A stretch of 64,000 nt of DNA from Sphingomonas suaedae (lineage in GTDB: Bacteria; Pseudomonadota; Alphaproteobacteria; Sphingomonadales; Sphingomonadaceae): contig NZ_CP042239.1 in assembly GCF_007833215.1 (NCBI RefSeq), forward strand, positions 3,470,001-3,534,000, written 5' to 3'. Under the pieces are notes generated by a model. The model ran no database searches, was not told the DNA's origin, and worked only from the letters and a program-made list of their open reading frames with translations. This document shows, piece by piece, positions 18,517 to 27,999 of the stretch (position 1 is the stretch's first letter; each line of letters starts with the position of its first letter). Made by a program: the position numbers and the translations under genes.

Positions 18517-19605
18517 TCAGGCGATGCTGGTTGTCGCGCCAGCCATGGGGTCGCCGTCTTTGGGGCGGCGTCGCGCCTGTTCCGCGAACCAGGTTTCGAT
18601 ATAGCGGAACGAGTACCATGAAACGATGCACGACGCTGCGACCAGCGCCAGCATCGTCAGTGGATAGGGCCAATAGACACCGGTAATCCCGAGCGCGATC
18701 ACCCCAGCGCGGATCACGAACATGTGCAGCAGGTAGAGCGAATAGCTGCTGTCCCCGACGCGGCCGAAAATGCCTGCAACGTCGTTCGCCGGGCGCAGGA
18801 AAACGCCGGCAGCCACAAGCAGGCTCGCGAACAAAATGGACCATGGCGTGACCCCTTCGCCGGAACCGGGGACATGGCGGGCTTGGAAAAACGCTGCGGC
18901 AATGGCGAGGATTGCGAGCGCGACGGGCCAGAACGCCCAGCCCGGCCCGCGCCAGTCTATCCGGCGCGACAGGACCGAGAGCCACATTCCGATGACGAAT
19001 TCCAGGATATAGGGGGCCGACCAGAAGGCTAGCGCGCCCGGCTCGGGAAAATAGGGATGGAGCGCGGCGAGGCTGACAAAGACCAGCGTCAGCGCGGCAA
19101 GTGCCCAGCGCGGCCGCAGAAACATTGCCCCGGCAAAGAATGCGTAGAAAAACATCTCGAAATTGAGTGACCAGCCCAGCGCATAGACCGGCCCGATGCG
19201 GCCATCGGGTGCGGGCCAGGGCAGGAATGCGTAGGATGCGACGACATGCGCGATCGAAGTGCTGTCCCGGTTGACGGTCCCTGCCGCTAGCATCGCGATG
19301 GCAAGATAGAGCGTGGTGCAGAGCCAGTAGAAGGGGACGATTCGCCAGAAACGTCCGTTCAGGAAACGCAGGACCCGTTTGCCGCCCTGACCCGCGCGGT
19401 CCAGATTGGCGTGGCAGATGATGAAACCGCTGATGACGAAGAAAATCTCGACCCCGAACGGCCCGGGAAGCGGGAAATCGACCTGCACACCGTGAAGTCG
19501 GGCGACGTCGGCAGCCGAATGACTGAAGGCAACGATGATCGCGGCAAGCGCGCGCAGATACTGAACGTTGATGACAGTGGGTTTCGAGGTCTGAGAGGGA
19601 ACCAA
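18517..19605 (-). CDS. Acyltransferase family 3 (OafA-like) membrane protein
   Basis: A 362-residue inner-membrane protein with about ten hydrophobic segments. It belongs to the acyltransferase-3 family that O-acetylates or otherwise acylates surface polysaccharides. The signature N-terminus has INVQYLRALAAIIVAFSHS, with the Arg and the likely catalytic His, followed by GVEIFFVISGFIICHAN. It is oriented against the flanking genes: its stop lies 19 bases from the wecB stop, and its start faces the polymerase-like gene at 19767 across 161 bases. A tailoring role on the polymer is the simplest reading; the acyl group is unknown. Confidence 0.85.
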   Translation of the reverse strand: MVPSQTSKPTVINVQYLRALAAIIVAFSHSAADVARLHGVQVDFPLPGPFGVEIFFVISGFIICHANLDRAGQGGKRVLRFLNGRFWRIVPFYWLCTTLYLAIAMLAAGTVNRDSTSIAHVVASYAFLPWPAPDGRIGPVYALGWSLNFEMFFYAFFAGAMFLRPRWALAALTLVFVSLAALHPYFPEPGALAFWSAPYILEFVIGMWLSVLSRRIDWRGPGWAFWPVALAILAIAAAFFQARHVPGSGEGVTPWSILFASLLVAAGVFLRPANDVAGIFGRVGDSSYSLYLLHMFVIRAGVIALGITGVYWPYPLTMLALVAASCIVSWYSFRYIETWFAEQARRRPKDGDPMAGATTSIA

Positions 19606-19766
19606 GCGTCCTGACCTTCCGGCTAATGGCGGTGCAGCACCATGGTCTGCCCCCTTGCCCTAGCCGCATCGGCGCAACGGGGAAACCCGGCATTGCGCGT
19701 GGTTCGCGTCGCTTGTCCGCATGACGCCCTTCGCCTAGGGACTGGGCTTGGGCATTCTGATTTCTG

Positions 19767-21188
19767 GTGAGCGACTTGGCCTTTCGACCACGCGAGCATG
19801 TTGGCGCCCTCCCGTTGCGGGACAGCGGGGCGATGCGTTTCTGGATCGTCGTTGCGGCGCTTGCCCTGTGCTTGCTGCTGGGCGGGTCATCCCGTCATGA
19901 TTCGATCCTGCTGCTCGCATTGCGACCGCTGCTGGTGTTGCTGGCAGCTGCGCTTCTCGCCTTCTTCCCTCCGCGCGGGCTGCAACCGGTGCGGTGGCTG
20001 ATAATTTTGTGGGCGTCGCTGGCCGCCTGGATCGCCCTGCAACTGGTGCCGCTGCCGCCGACCTTGTGGGCGGGATTGCCCGGGCGTGAGAAATTCGCGG
20101 AAATCTATTCTGCAGCCGGCATGGACATTCCCTGGCACGCGCTGAGCCTTGCCCCCGACAGGACCTGGAGCAGCCTGCTGACGCTGTTGCTGGCGCCCGC
20201 CATCATCCTGTTCGGCCTCGGCGAGTCGGATCGCGAGCAGCGCGCGCGGTTGATCCCGATCCTCGCGCTGTTCGCCGCGGCGAGCGCCTTTCTTGGAGCG
20301 GTACAGATGGCGTCAGGGGAAGTGTCGCCCTTTTACTTTCATCAATATGCCAATCGCGATGCACCGATCGGGTTTTTGGCGAACCGCAATCATCAGGCCG
20401 CCTTTCTCGCGATGACCCTTCCGCTGTTGCGGTGCTGGGTCGAGTTGCCCTCCGCGGACGCGCGCCGTGCGTTCGCGCGGAACGTGATTGCGGGTATCTT
20501 TGCGATGCTGATCGTCGTGATGACGCTGGTTTCGGGTTCGCGCGCGGGGCTCGTCCTGTTGTGCCTTGCGATCGCGCTGGCGGCATTTGGTGGGCGACCG
20601 CGCAGCGGGCGGGGACGGTTCGGCGTGTCTGTCCTGGTCGGCATCGTCACCCTGGCGCTTGCCGTCGCGGCAGCTGCGGTCATGTTCCTGGGCCGGGCAC
20701 AGTCGATCGATCGCGTGTTCGATCTGGAGGTCGAGCAGGAGCAGCGATTTACCAGCCTGCCGATCTTTCTCGACATGATTCGCGACTTGATGCCGGTCGG
20801 AAGCGGCTTCGGCACGTTCGACCATCTTTTCCGGAGCTATGAGCCGGATTCGGCGCTTTCCGGGACCTATCTCAACAACGCGCACAATGACCTGGCCGAA
20901 CTGGCGATTACCGGGGGAGTCCCCGCCCTGCTTATTCTCGCCGCGTTCCTGCTTTGGTGGGGCTGGGCGACGATTCGCGCATTTCGGGTCGTGTCGGGGC
21001 CTGTCGATGCCGTGATTGCGCGAGCATCCGCGTCGGCGCTGCTCATCCTGCTGCTGGCAAGCCTCACCGATTATCCGTTGCGGACGCCATTCCTCGGCGC
21101 CGTATTCGCGGCGCTGTGCGTGCTGCTTCAGCTTGGGATCACCGGGACGCGAAACGCTGGCGCAGCGGTTGCAACACAGGTACGTTGA
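19767..21188 (+). CDS. O-antigen ligase/polymerase family membrane protein
   Basis: A 473-residue polytopic membrane protein, the second of this family in the locus. It has about twelve hydrophobic segments, the LVSGSRAGLVLLCLAIALAA core near residue 260, and the periplasmic-loop motif GSGFGTFDHLF followed by NNAHNDLAELAITGG, typical of Wzy_C/WaaL-type proteins. The start is a GTG at 19767. It directly precedes the Wza- and Wzc-like genes, suggesting that this is the polymerase or ligase feeding the export complex. Which of the two family members polymerises and which may ligate cannot be decided from sequence. Confidence 0.82.
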   Translation: MSDLAFRPREHVGALPLRDSGAMRFWIVVAALALCLLLGGSSRHDSILLLALRPLLVLLAAALLAFFPPRGLQPVRWLIILWASLAAWIALQLVPLPPTLWAGLPGREKFAEIYSAAGMDIPWHALSLAPDRTWSSLLTLLLAPAIILFGLGESDREQRARLIPILALFAAASAFLGAVQMASGEVSPFYFHQYANRDAPIGFLANRNHQAAFLAMTLPLLRCWVELPSADARRAFARNVIAGIFAMLIVVMTLVSGSRAGLVLLCLAIALAAFGGRPRSGRGRFGVSVLVGIVTLALAVAAAAVMFLGRAQSIDRVFDLEVEQEQRFTSLPIFLDMIRDLMPVGSGFGTFDHLFRSYEPDSALSGTYLNNAHNDLAELAITGGVPALLILAAFLLWWGWATIRAFRVVSGPVDAVIARASASALLILLLASLTDYPLRTPFLGAVFAALCVLLQLGITGTRNAGAAVATQVR

Positions 21189-21237
21189 GGGTAACGCTCC
21201 AACGCGCTCTTCGCGCGTGCAGATCGGGAAGGTGAAT

Positions 21238-21945
21238 GTGCGGAAGCGGCTGTTTCTCTTGGCGATCCTTGGCGCGCTGACCAGCGGGTGCAGTAACCCC
21301 AGCTTTATCGGGCGTCCCGATCTTCAACTGGTTGAGGGCGGCGAGTTGCCCGCCCCCACGCGCGAGGACCTGACAGTCCCGGCGCGGCCCTATGTGATCG
21401 GTCCGTCTGATCAGTTGGTGATCGATGTCTATGGCTTGCCCGAATTGTCGCGAACGCTGACCGTCGATCTTTCGGGACAGGTGGCATTGCCGCTTGCCGG
21501 TCAGATCAAGGCATCGGGGCTGACCGCATCCGAGCTTTCGGATGTGATCGCCGATCGGCTGCGTCAGGGATATGTGCGCGATCCGCGCGTGACCGTCGGC
21601 GTTGCGGTCGCCGCCAACCAGGTCGTGACGGTGGACGGCGCGGTGTCGCAGCCAGGCGCCTATCCGGTGTTGGGCCGGATGTCCCTCATGCGCACGATCG
21701 CCCGTGCATCCGGCACCACCGAATTCGCGCGAGAGAACCATGTGGTCGTGTTTCGCCGCTCCGGTGGCCGCGAATATGCGACGCTCTACGATCTGCGCGC
21801 GATCCGGCTAGGCATGTATCCGGATCCGGAAATCTACACCAACGATGTGATTGTCGTCGGGGAGTCGCGCGCGCGGCGTGTCTTTAAGGACGTGCTGGCA
21901 TCGTCTGCTCTTATCACCGCGCCTGTCGTGGCGTTGATACGATAA
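21238..21945 (+). CDS. Wza/GumB-like polysaccharide export lipoprotein
   Basis: A 235-residue outer-membrane lipoprotein of the polysaccharide export family. The first 18 residues (RKRLFLLAILGALTSGC after the initiator) form a lipoprotein signal with the acylated Cys at 18. The Poly_export domain follows with PYVIGPSDQLVIDVYGLPEL and DLSGQVALPLAG, then a SLBB-type repeat with VTVDGAVSQPGAYPV. It lacks the long C-terminal part of E. coli Wza and resembles GumB in size. The GTG at 21238 was chosen because GGGAAGG lies six bases upstream; an in-frame GTG at 21232 abuts that site. It should form the outer-membrane channel with the co-polymerase downstream. Confidence 0.88.
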   Translation: MRKRLFLLAILGALTSGCSNPSFIGRPDLQLVEGGELPAPTREDLTVPARPYVIGPSDQLVIDVYGLPELSRTLTVDLSGQVALPLAGQIKASGLTASELSDVIADRLRQGYVRDPRVTVGVAVAANQVVTVDGAVSQPGAYPVLGRMSLMRTIARASGTTEFARENHVVVFRRSGGREYATLYDLRAIRLGMYPDPEIYTNDVIVVGESRARRVFKDVLASSALITAPVVALIR

Positions 21946-21961
21946 AAAGAAGGCCCGTCTG

Positions 21962-24193
21962 ATGAATGTGATCCCAGCCGAGCGGGGGGGGCGAATGCCC
22001 GCGTCCCGCGAGATGTTCGCCAGGGAATTGGACGAGCCGACACCGGCGGCCGAAACGCCCCGTATCTCGCCACTGATCTATATTCTCGGAATCGCACGGA
22101 AGCGGAAGTGGGAGATTATCGCTTCCGTTGTAGGTTGTTTCCTGATCGGACTGGTGCTGACCTTGCTCGCCACGCCGCTCTATACGGCGACCGCGACGCT
22201 TGAGATACAGCGGGAATCCCAGAATTTCACCAATGTCCGCGGGGCGGAAGCCGGCTCGGACCGGGCGATCGATCCTGAATTCTACGAAACCCAGTTCGGC
22301 CTGCTCAAGTCGCGTTCGCTCGCCGAGCGGGTGGTTCGCGACCTGCGGCTCCACGACGATCCCAAATTCTTCGAACTCTATCAATCGGGCATCGTCGAAA
22401 CCGGCTTTTCCAATGGACGGCCGATTGCCGCGCAGGCCGATCGGCGCCTGCGCGCTGCGACGCAGATGGTGTTGAACAATATCCGTGTCGATTCGCAGCG
22501 TTTTTCGCGTCTGGTCGAGATTTCCTATACCAGCCCCAGCCCCGACCTGTCGAAGCGCGTGGTCGATGCGTGGGGACAGCATTTCATCGCCGGTACGCTT
22601 GAGCGCCGCTTCGAAACCACCTCCTATGCGCGCAAATTCCTCGAGGATCGCCTCGCGCAACTGCGTCAGCGCATTGAGGAAGCCGAGCGGCAGCTCGTCA
22701 ATTATGCCGAGCAACAGGGCATCGTGAATCTCCCGGTGGAAGCGACCGGCGGAACCGGCGGTGCCCCCAGTTCGGAACGGTCGTTGATCGCGGAGAATCT
22801 GACGACGCTGAACCAGGAGTTGGCTCGGGCGACGGCCGACCGAATCCAGGCAGAGAGTCGCCTTGGATCGAGCGGCGGACAGGTCGCCGAGGCGCTGGGC
22901 AATCCTGCCATTTCCGCACTGCGGACCTCGCGCGCTGACCTCGCCTCACAATATGCCAAGATGCTGGAGCAGTTCGAGCCGGATTACCCACCCGCGCGCG
23001 CGTTGCAGCAGCAGCTTCGCCAGATCGATCGGGCGATCGCGACGGAGGAGCAGCGCGTCAAGGGCGCGCTCTCCCAGGTTTATCGCGCTGCCCTCGACCG
23101 CGAGCAGCAACTGCAAGCGCAGGTCGATGGGTTGAAGTCGGGAATGCTCGACGTTCGCCGTCGCAGCATCCAGTACAATATCATTAAGCGTGAAGTGGAT
23201 ACCAACCGCGAACTCTATGACGGCCTGCTTCAGCGCTACAAGGAGATCGGTGTCGCCGGTGGCGTTGGCGTCAACAATATTTCCATCGTCGATCCGGCCG
23301 AGCGCCCCGTTCGCCCGTCCAGCCCGCGGATGATGATCAATCTGCTGCTCAGCCTGCTGATCGGCATCGGCCTCGGTGGCTTGATTGCAGTGTTGCTCGA
23401 ACAGTTGAGCGACAGCTTCGACGACCCGGCGGAGATTCCGGAGGCGCTTGGTGCCCCGCTCCTTGGAACGGTTCCAAGGGCGGTGGATGCGGATCCGTTG
23501 ATTTTGCTCGCTGATCCCAAGGAGTCGATGACCGAAGCCTATATGTCGCTTCGGACCAGCCTGTCTTTTGCGACCGAGCATGGCTTTCCGCGTTCGCTGG
23601 CGATTACCAGCTCGAAGCCGGCCGAGGGCAAATCGACAACATCCTACGCGATCGCGAATTCGCTTGCGCGTGCCGGCGCGCGGGTGGTGCTGATCGATGG
23701 TGACATGCGGTCGCCGTCATTGCATCGTATGCTCGAACTGGATGGCGCCACGGGCCTCAGCAATTATCTGTCGGGCGATAACAATGTCGAATCGATGCTG
23801 CGCCGCTCCGGGCATTCCGAGCTGCTGTTGCTGCCGGCGGGGCCGCAACCGCCCAACTCTGCCGATCTTTTGTCCGGCGACCGGTTTGAACGGCTGATCG
23901 GCGAGCTGATCGAGCGTTTCGACCATGTCATCGTCGATGCGCCGCCGGTAATGGGTCTGGCGGACTCGCCGCTGATCGCGAGCAAGGTGGAGGGTGTCGT
24001 CTTCGTCGTCGAAGCCCATTCGACGGGCAAGAGCGTCGCGCGCGTTGCGCTCTCCCGCCTGCGCGCAGCCCATGCGCATCTGCTCGGCGTGATCGCCACG
24101 AAGTTCAACACCAAACGCGCGCACTATGGCTATGGCTATGATTACGGCTACGGCTATGGCTATGGTCGCCAAAGCGGCGAGGGGACGGAGTGA
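21962..24193 (+). CDS. Polysaccharide co-polymerase with tyrosine autokinase (Wzc/GumC-like)
   Basis: A 743-residue inner-membrane protein that couples polymer length control and export to autophosphorylation. A Wzz-type domain is bracketed by a membrane segment at about 51-70 and a second one near 455-475 (MINLLLSLLIGIGLGGLIAV). The periplasmic part is rich in coiled coil (about 215-415). The cytoplasmic BY-kinase has a P-loop around 551-559 (KPAEGKSTTS), a Walker A' DGDMRSP and VIVDAPPVM as Walker B. The C-terminal 23 residues hold seven tyrosines in alternation with mainly glycine (722-734), the expected autophosphorylation cluster. It lies 16 bases after the Wza-like gene. Confidence 0.92.
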   Translation: MNVIPAERGGRMPASREMFARELDEPTPAAETPRISPLIYILGIARKRKWEIIASVVGCFLIGLVLTLLATPLYTATATLEIQRESQNFTNVRGAEAGSDRAIDPEFYETQFGLLKSRSLAERVVRDLRLHDDPKFFELYQSGIVETGFSNGRPIAAQADRRLRAATQMVLNNIRVDSQRFSRLVEISYTSPSPDLSKRVVDAWGQHFIAGTLERRFETTSYARKFLEDRLAQLRQRIEEAERQLVNYAEQQGIVNLPVEATGGTGGAPSSERSLIAENLTTLNQELARATADRIQAESRLGSSGGQVAEALGNPAISALRTSRADLASQYAKMLEQFEPDYPPARALQQQLRQIDRAIATEEQRVKGALSQVYRAALDREQQLQAQVDGLKSGMLDVRRRSIQYNIIKREVDTNRELYDGLLQRYKEIGVAGGVGVNNISIVDPAERPVRPSSPRMMINLLLSLLIGIGLGGLIAVLLEQLSDSFDDPAEIPEALGAPLLGTVPRAVDADPLILLADPKESMTEAYMSLRTSLSFATEHGFPRSLAITSSKPAEGKSTTSYAIANSLARAGARVVLIDGDMRSPSLHRMLELDGATGLSNYLSGDNNVESMLRRSGHSELLLLPAGPQPPNSADLLSGDRFERLIGELIERFDHVIVDAPPVMGLADSPLIASKVEGVVFVVEAHSTGKSVARVALSRLRAAHAHLLGVIATKFNTKRAHYGYGYDYGYGYGYGRQSGEGTE

Positions 24194-24202
24194 CGTCGAT
24201 CG

Positions 24203-25420
24203 ATGCTATCGACATCCGATAACCCCCTCCTCCGGACGCTGCGTCTCGTCGGCGTGGCAATCGGTGCCGCGCTGCTCGTCTATCTGTCGATCAGCATTAC
24301 GCTGACGCTGACGGTTGCAAAGCCGAAGCCGGAAGTGGCGTTGAACTGGTGGCCCTGGGGCGGGCTGCCCAAGGCGATGGTCGCCAACCGACTGGTGCTG
24401 AAGCAAGAGCCAAGCGCCAGCGACCTGGATCAGGCAAGCGGGTTGGCCGAAGCGGCGCTCGCGCGGGACCCGTTGAGCGTTGACGCCGTCAACGCGCTGG
24501 CGCTGGTCGCTGCCCACAAGGAGGACGAGGCTGGTGCGGCCCGGTTGTTCCGCGCTTCCGAATTCCTGTCGCGTCGTCACCTTCCGACGCAAATCTGGCT
24601 GATCGAGGAAGCGGTACGGCGCAACGATATCCCTTCAGCGCTCAGCCACTATGACCGTGCGCTCCGGACGTCGAAGAGCGCGGCGGATTATCTGCTACCG
24701 ACGCTGGTCGCCGCTGCGGACGATCCGCAGATTCTGCCTGCCCTGAACACGATCCTCGCACCGCGACCTGACTGGTGGCGCCAGTTCCTGGCCCTGGCGA
24801 TCAAGGATGTCCGCGATTCGCGCGCGCTGTTGGCGATCGGACGAACCTTGCGCCTCGCTATGTCGGACGAAGCCGAAACGAACTTCGTTCAGCAGATTAT
24901 TCGTCGTCTGATCGCCGACCGGCATTATCAGTCCGCTTATGCCTATTATGCGGATACCAAGCGGTTGGAATCGACACAGGCCGCCGCATTGCGGGACGGC
25001 GATTTCAGTGGCGACCGGTCTCCGCTTCCGTTCGACTGGTGGTTTCGTGATGACTATGAATTGTCGGCCGGCAAGGAAGTATTCGGCGACGATCCGCGTC
25101 TCGTTCTGCGCTCCAATGCAAGTGGCGGCGGCGAAGTCGCGCGTCAGCTGTTGATTCTCGCGCCCGGGCGCTACACGCTGAAGGGGGTGGCGGGCTCGAC
25201 CGGCGCAGGGGTGATGGAACAGCCGATGATCCAGGTCGACTGCGTCGAAGGAGCGGAGTTGATCCGGCGCCCCCTGCCCGCGGCGAACGAAAAGGGTTCG
25301 GCGTTCGAGATGCGGTTCGAGGTTCCACGTAACTGCGGCGGGCAATGGCTGCGCATCATTCTGGCGCCGACCGAACGCTCGCAAGCCTGGATCGATTCGC
25401 TTCAGATCACCGGCGGTTAA
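24203..25420 (+). CDS. Membrane-anchored TPR-like protein of the polysaccharide locus, function unknown
   Basis: I do not recognise a named family. The 405-residue protein has one N-terminal membrane segment (about 13-38, LVGVAIGAALLVYLSISI), so most of it should be periplasmic. Residues about 65-260 are helical and TPR-like, with an ALARDPLSVDAVNALALVAA repeat-type sequence. The last about 130 residues look like a beta-sandwich with aromatic residues (LPFDWWFRDDYEL, LLILAPGRYTLKG, WLRIILAP) as in carbohydrate-binding modules. It starts ten bases after the co-polymerase gene and ends the plus-strand operon. A role in polymer export, anchoring or chain recognition is an inference from context. 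Confidence 0.7.
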   Translation: MLSTSDNPLLRTLRLVGVAIGAALLVYLSISITLTLTVAKPKPEVALNWWPWGGLPKAMVANRLVLKQEPSASDLDQASGLAEAALARDPLSVDAVNALALVAAHKEDEAGAARLFRASEFLSRRHLPTQIWLIEEAVRRNDIPSALSHYDRALRTSKSAADYLLPTLVAAADDPQILPALNTILAPRPDWWRQFLALAIKDVRDSRALLAIGRTLRLAMSDEAETNFVQQIIRRLIADRHYQSAYAYYADTKRLESTQAAALRDGDFSGDRSPLPFDWWFRDDYELSAGKEVFGDDPRLVLRSNASGGGEVARQLLILAPGRYTLKGVAGSTGAGVMEQPMIQVDCVEGAELIRRPLPAANEKGSAFEMRFEVPRNCGGQWLRIILAPTERSQAWIDSLQITGG

Positions 25421-25424
25421 GTTA

Positions 25425-25461
25425 TTTTCAGGCTAGCAGGCCGGTGCCGTACAGCTGAAAA
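25425..25461. repeat. Inverted repeat between convergent genes
   Basis: TTTTCAG at 25425-25431 is mirrored by CTGAAAA at 25455-25461, between the ends of the TPR-like gene and ugd. The loop of 23 bases is long and there is no clean T-run, so a terminator role for either strand is only weakly supported. Confidence 0.25.
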
Positions 25462-25604
25462 CGACTCTAAATCTGCTTTGCGCGTCGCTGACGCTATGCC
25501 GAGCGGTTCGCCAGACGCGCGTGGCCCCCGGCGGGTTCACGGAAAACAAGATCAGTGGCGCCGACTGCCAAGACCTGATCGCTTCGCCGCGTATCTTTGC
25601 GACC

Positions 25605-26936
25605 TTAGGCCGCGGCAGGGGCCGACTCGGCGGGCTTTCCGATCCCGATCAATGCGAACCCCGCGCGCTTCGCTTCCTCGGCCGGATAGATGTTGCGCAG
25701 ATCGACCAGGAGCGGTCGATTGAGTACGGCCTTCATCCGTCCGAGATCCAGTGCGCGGAATTCATCCCATTCGGTGACGATCACGAGCGCATCCGCCCCA
25801 TCCGCCGCCTCATAGGGACTGGCGCAGAACGCGACGTCCTTCAGCACCCTCTTTGCCTGTTCAACCCCCTCGGGATCATAGGCGCGGACGGTCGCGCCCG
25901 CGTCCTGCAACGTCTGGATGATCGCGATCGAGGGGGCGTCGCGCATATCGTCGGTATTCGGCTTGAACGTCAGGCCAAGGATCGCGACCGTCTTGCCGCG
26001 GACCTCGCCCCCCATTGCCTTGATAACCTTGCGGCCCATTGCGCGCTTGCGGCTGTCATTGACCTGCACCGTCGCCTCGACGATCCGCAACGGCGTTTCA
26101 TTGTCGTCTGCGGTCTTGAGCAGCGCCAGCGTATCCTTGGGAAAGCACGACCCGCCATAGCCGGGGCCGGCGTTCAGGAATTTGCGCCCGATGCGGTTGT
26201 CCATGCCGATGCCGCGCGACACTTCCTGAACATCCGCGCCCACCTGCTCGCACAGGTCCGCGATCTCGTTGATGAAGGTAATCTTGACCGCGAGGAAGGC
26301 GTTGGCAGCATATTTGATCAGTTCGGCGGTCCGGCGGCCGGTGAACAGCACGGGTGCCGACTGGTTGAGCGAGAGCGGGCGATAGATGTCGCGCATAACC
26401 TGGCTCGCATTCTCGTCCTCGCTGCCCACAACGACGCGGTCGGGCCGCTTGAAGTCGGCAATCGCCGCGCCTTCACGCAGGAATTCGGGGTTGGAGACGA
26501 CCTTGATTCCCTTGGCAGGTGCAATCCGCTCAACGATCCGCTCGACTTCGTCGCCGGTCCCGACCGGAACGGTGGATTTGGTGACGATGACGGCGGGGCC
26601 ATCGAGCGCCGCGACGATCTCCTCGGCCGCGGCAAAGACATAGGAGAGATCGGCATGACCGTCGCCACGGCGGCTGGGCGTGCCGACGGCGATGAAGACG
26701 GCGTCCGCGCCCTTGACGCCCTCGGCCAGATCGGTGGTGAAGGACAGGCGGCCGGCCTTCACATTCGATGCGACCAGTTCGGCCAGGCCCGGCTCGTAGA
26801 TCGGCATCACATTCTGATGCAGCAGCTCGATCTTCCGCGCATCCTTGTCCACGCACACCACGTCATGGCCGAAATCGGAAAAGCACGCTCCTGAAACCAG
26901 ACCCACATAGCCCGTGCCGATCATCGCAATACGCAC
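25605..26936 (-). CDS. ugd: UDP-glucose 6-dehydrogenase
   Basis: Oxidises UDP-glucose to UDP-glucuronate with two NAD. The sequence begins RIAMIGTGYVGLVSGACFSD, the Rossmann motif. FIAVGTPSRRGDGHADL, TKSTVPVGTGD, SNPEFLREGAAI, KYAANAFLAVKITFINE and GPGYGGSCFPKDTLAL, with the catalytic Cys, all follow in the correct order. GLTFKPNTDDMRDAPS marks the C-terminal UDP-binding domain. The GTG at 26936 is chosen: it gives 443 residues, the usual length, and AAGGATT lies just upstream. The reading frame is open further upstream, but that extension is not conserved-looking. It supplies the UDP-glucuronate used by the 4-epimerase at 32035. Confidence 0.95.
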   Translation of the reverse strand: MRIAMIGTGYVGLVSGACFSDFGHDVVCVDKDARKIELLHQNVMPIYEPGLAELVASNVKAGRLSFTTDLAEGVKGADAVFIAVGTPSRRGDGHADLSYVFAAAEEIVAALDGPAVIVTKSTVPVGTGDEVERIVERIAPAKGIKVVSNPEFLREGAAIADFKRPDRVVVGSEDENASQVMRDIYRPLSLNQSAPVLFTGRRTAELIKYAANAFLAVKITFINEIADLCEQVGADVQEVSRGIGMDNRIGRKFLNAGPGYGGSCFPKDTLALLKTADDNETPLRIVEATVQVNDSRKRAMGRKVIKAMGGEVRGKTVAILGLTFKPNTDDMRDAPSIAIIQTLQDAGATVRAYDPEGVEQAKRVLKDVAFCASPYEAADGADALVIVTEWDEFRALDLGRMKAVLNRPLLVDLRNIYPAEEAKRAGFALIGIGKPAESAPAAA

Positions 26937-27102
26937 GCAGAATCCTTTCGTCGCAGCCGCTCGTGGCCCTATGCACAGCTGGCGCGGGCCATGCGACCGA
27001 AAAATGGCGTGGGAAGGGCAGCGCCCATGGGCGCATGTGGCTTCAGGCGGCCTAAACAAATACTAGATCGCAGCAGGTAAGCGTGATCCATAGATCGGCG
27101 TC
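26937..27102. promoter_or_regulatory. Divergent promoter region between ugd and cysD
   Basis: These 166 bases separate ugd (minus) from cysD (plus) and must carry promoters for both. An AT-richer segment (AAACAAATACTAGATC, about 27054-27069) lies upstream of cysD. No riboswitch or CysB-like site was recognised. Confidence 0.4.
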
Positions 27103-27999
27103 ATGGACGTCCTGACTCATCTGGCCCGGCTTGAAGCCGAGAGTATTCACATATTGCGCGAAGTGGTTGCAGAGGCCGAGCGTCCGGTGATGCTTTATTC
27201 GGTGGGCAAGGACAGCGCTGTAATGCTGCACTTGGCCAAGAAGGCGTTCTTCCCCGCGCCGCCGCCATTTCCGCTGCTGCATGTCGATACGACGTGGAAA
27301 TTTCGCGCAATGTACGAATTGCGGGACAAGGCGGCGCGCGACGCGGGCATGGAGTTGCTGGTCCACCACAATCCCGAGGCGATGGCGCGCGGGATCAACC
27401 CGTTCGATCATGGCGGGCTGCACACCGATATGTGGAAGACCGAGGGGCTGAAACAGGCGCTCGACAAGTTCGGCTTCGACGCGGCGTTCGGCGGCGCGCG
27501 GCGCGACGAGGAGAAAAGCCGTGCGAAGGAGCGCGTGTTCAGCTTCCGCTCCGCCAGCCACCGCTGGGACCCCAAGGCGCAGCGGCCGGAATTGTGGCGG
27601 CTCTACAATGCGCGCAAAGCCAAAGGGGAAAGCATCCGCGTCTTCCCGCTGTCGAATTGGACCGAACTCGACATCTGGCAGTATATCCGCGCCGAGGGGA
27701 TCGAGATCGTTCCCCTCTATTTCGCCGCGCCGCGTCCGACGGTGGTGCGTGGTGGCCTCACGCTGATGGTCGATGACGACCGGTTCCCGCTGGATGGCGA
27801 GGAGCCGGTGCTGCGCTCGATCCGCTTCCGCACGCTCGGCTGCTACCCGCTGACCGGCGCGGTGGAGAGCGAGGCGGCGACGCTCGACGATGTGATCCAG
27901 GAGATGCTGTTGACGACGACGTCCGAACGGCAAGGGCGTGCGATCGATCACGATCAGGCGGCGTCGATGGAAAAGAAGAAGCAGGAGGGCTATTTCTGA
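27103..27999 (+). CDS. cysD: Sulfate adenylyltransferase subunit 2
   Basis: The ATP-sulfurylase catalytic subunit, making adenosine 5'-phosphosulfate from ATP and sulfate together with CysN. Hallmarks are the PP-loop [53 protein letters not shown] and [12 protein letters not shown]. The C-terminal [12 protein letters not shown] and [11 protein letters not shown] blocks are typical, and 298 residues is the normal size. It overlaps the cysNC start by TGATG. Its position between ugd and a wecB-type gene, inside the polysaccharide locus, is unusual enough to raise the question of sulfated product. Confidence 0.95.
   Translation: MDVLTHLARLEAESIHILREVVAEAERPVMLYSVGKDSAVMLHLAKKAFFPAPPPFPLLHVDTTWKFRAMYELRDKAARDAGMELLVHHNPEAMARGINPFDHGGLHTDMWKTEGLKQALDKFGFDAAFGGARRDEEKSRAKERVFSFRSASHRWDPKAQRPELWRLYNARKAKGESIRVFPLSNWTELDIWQYIRAEGIEIVPLYFAAPRPTVVRGGLTLMVDDDRFPLDGEEPVLRSIRFRTLGCYPLTGAVESEAATLDDVIQEMLLTTTSERQGRAIDHDQAASMEKKKQEGYF

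Noticed and set aside
24122..24165. Short repeats at the end of the Wzc-like gene considered as a CRISPR or satellite
   Set aside because: They encode the tyrosine-rich kinase tail in frame; there are no spacers.
25521..26894. A 457-codon plus-strand frame opposite ugd
   Set aside because: Ugd on the other strand has every family motif; this frame has none.
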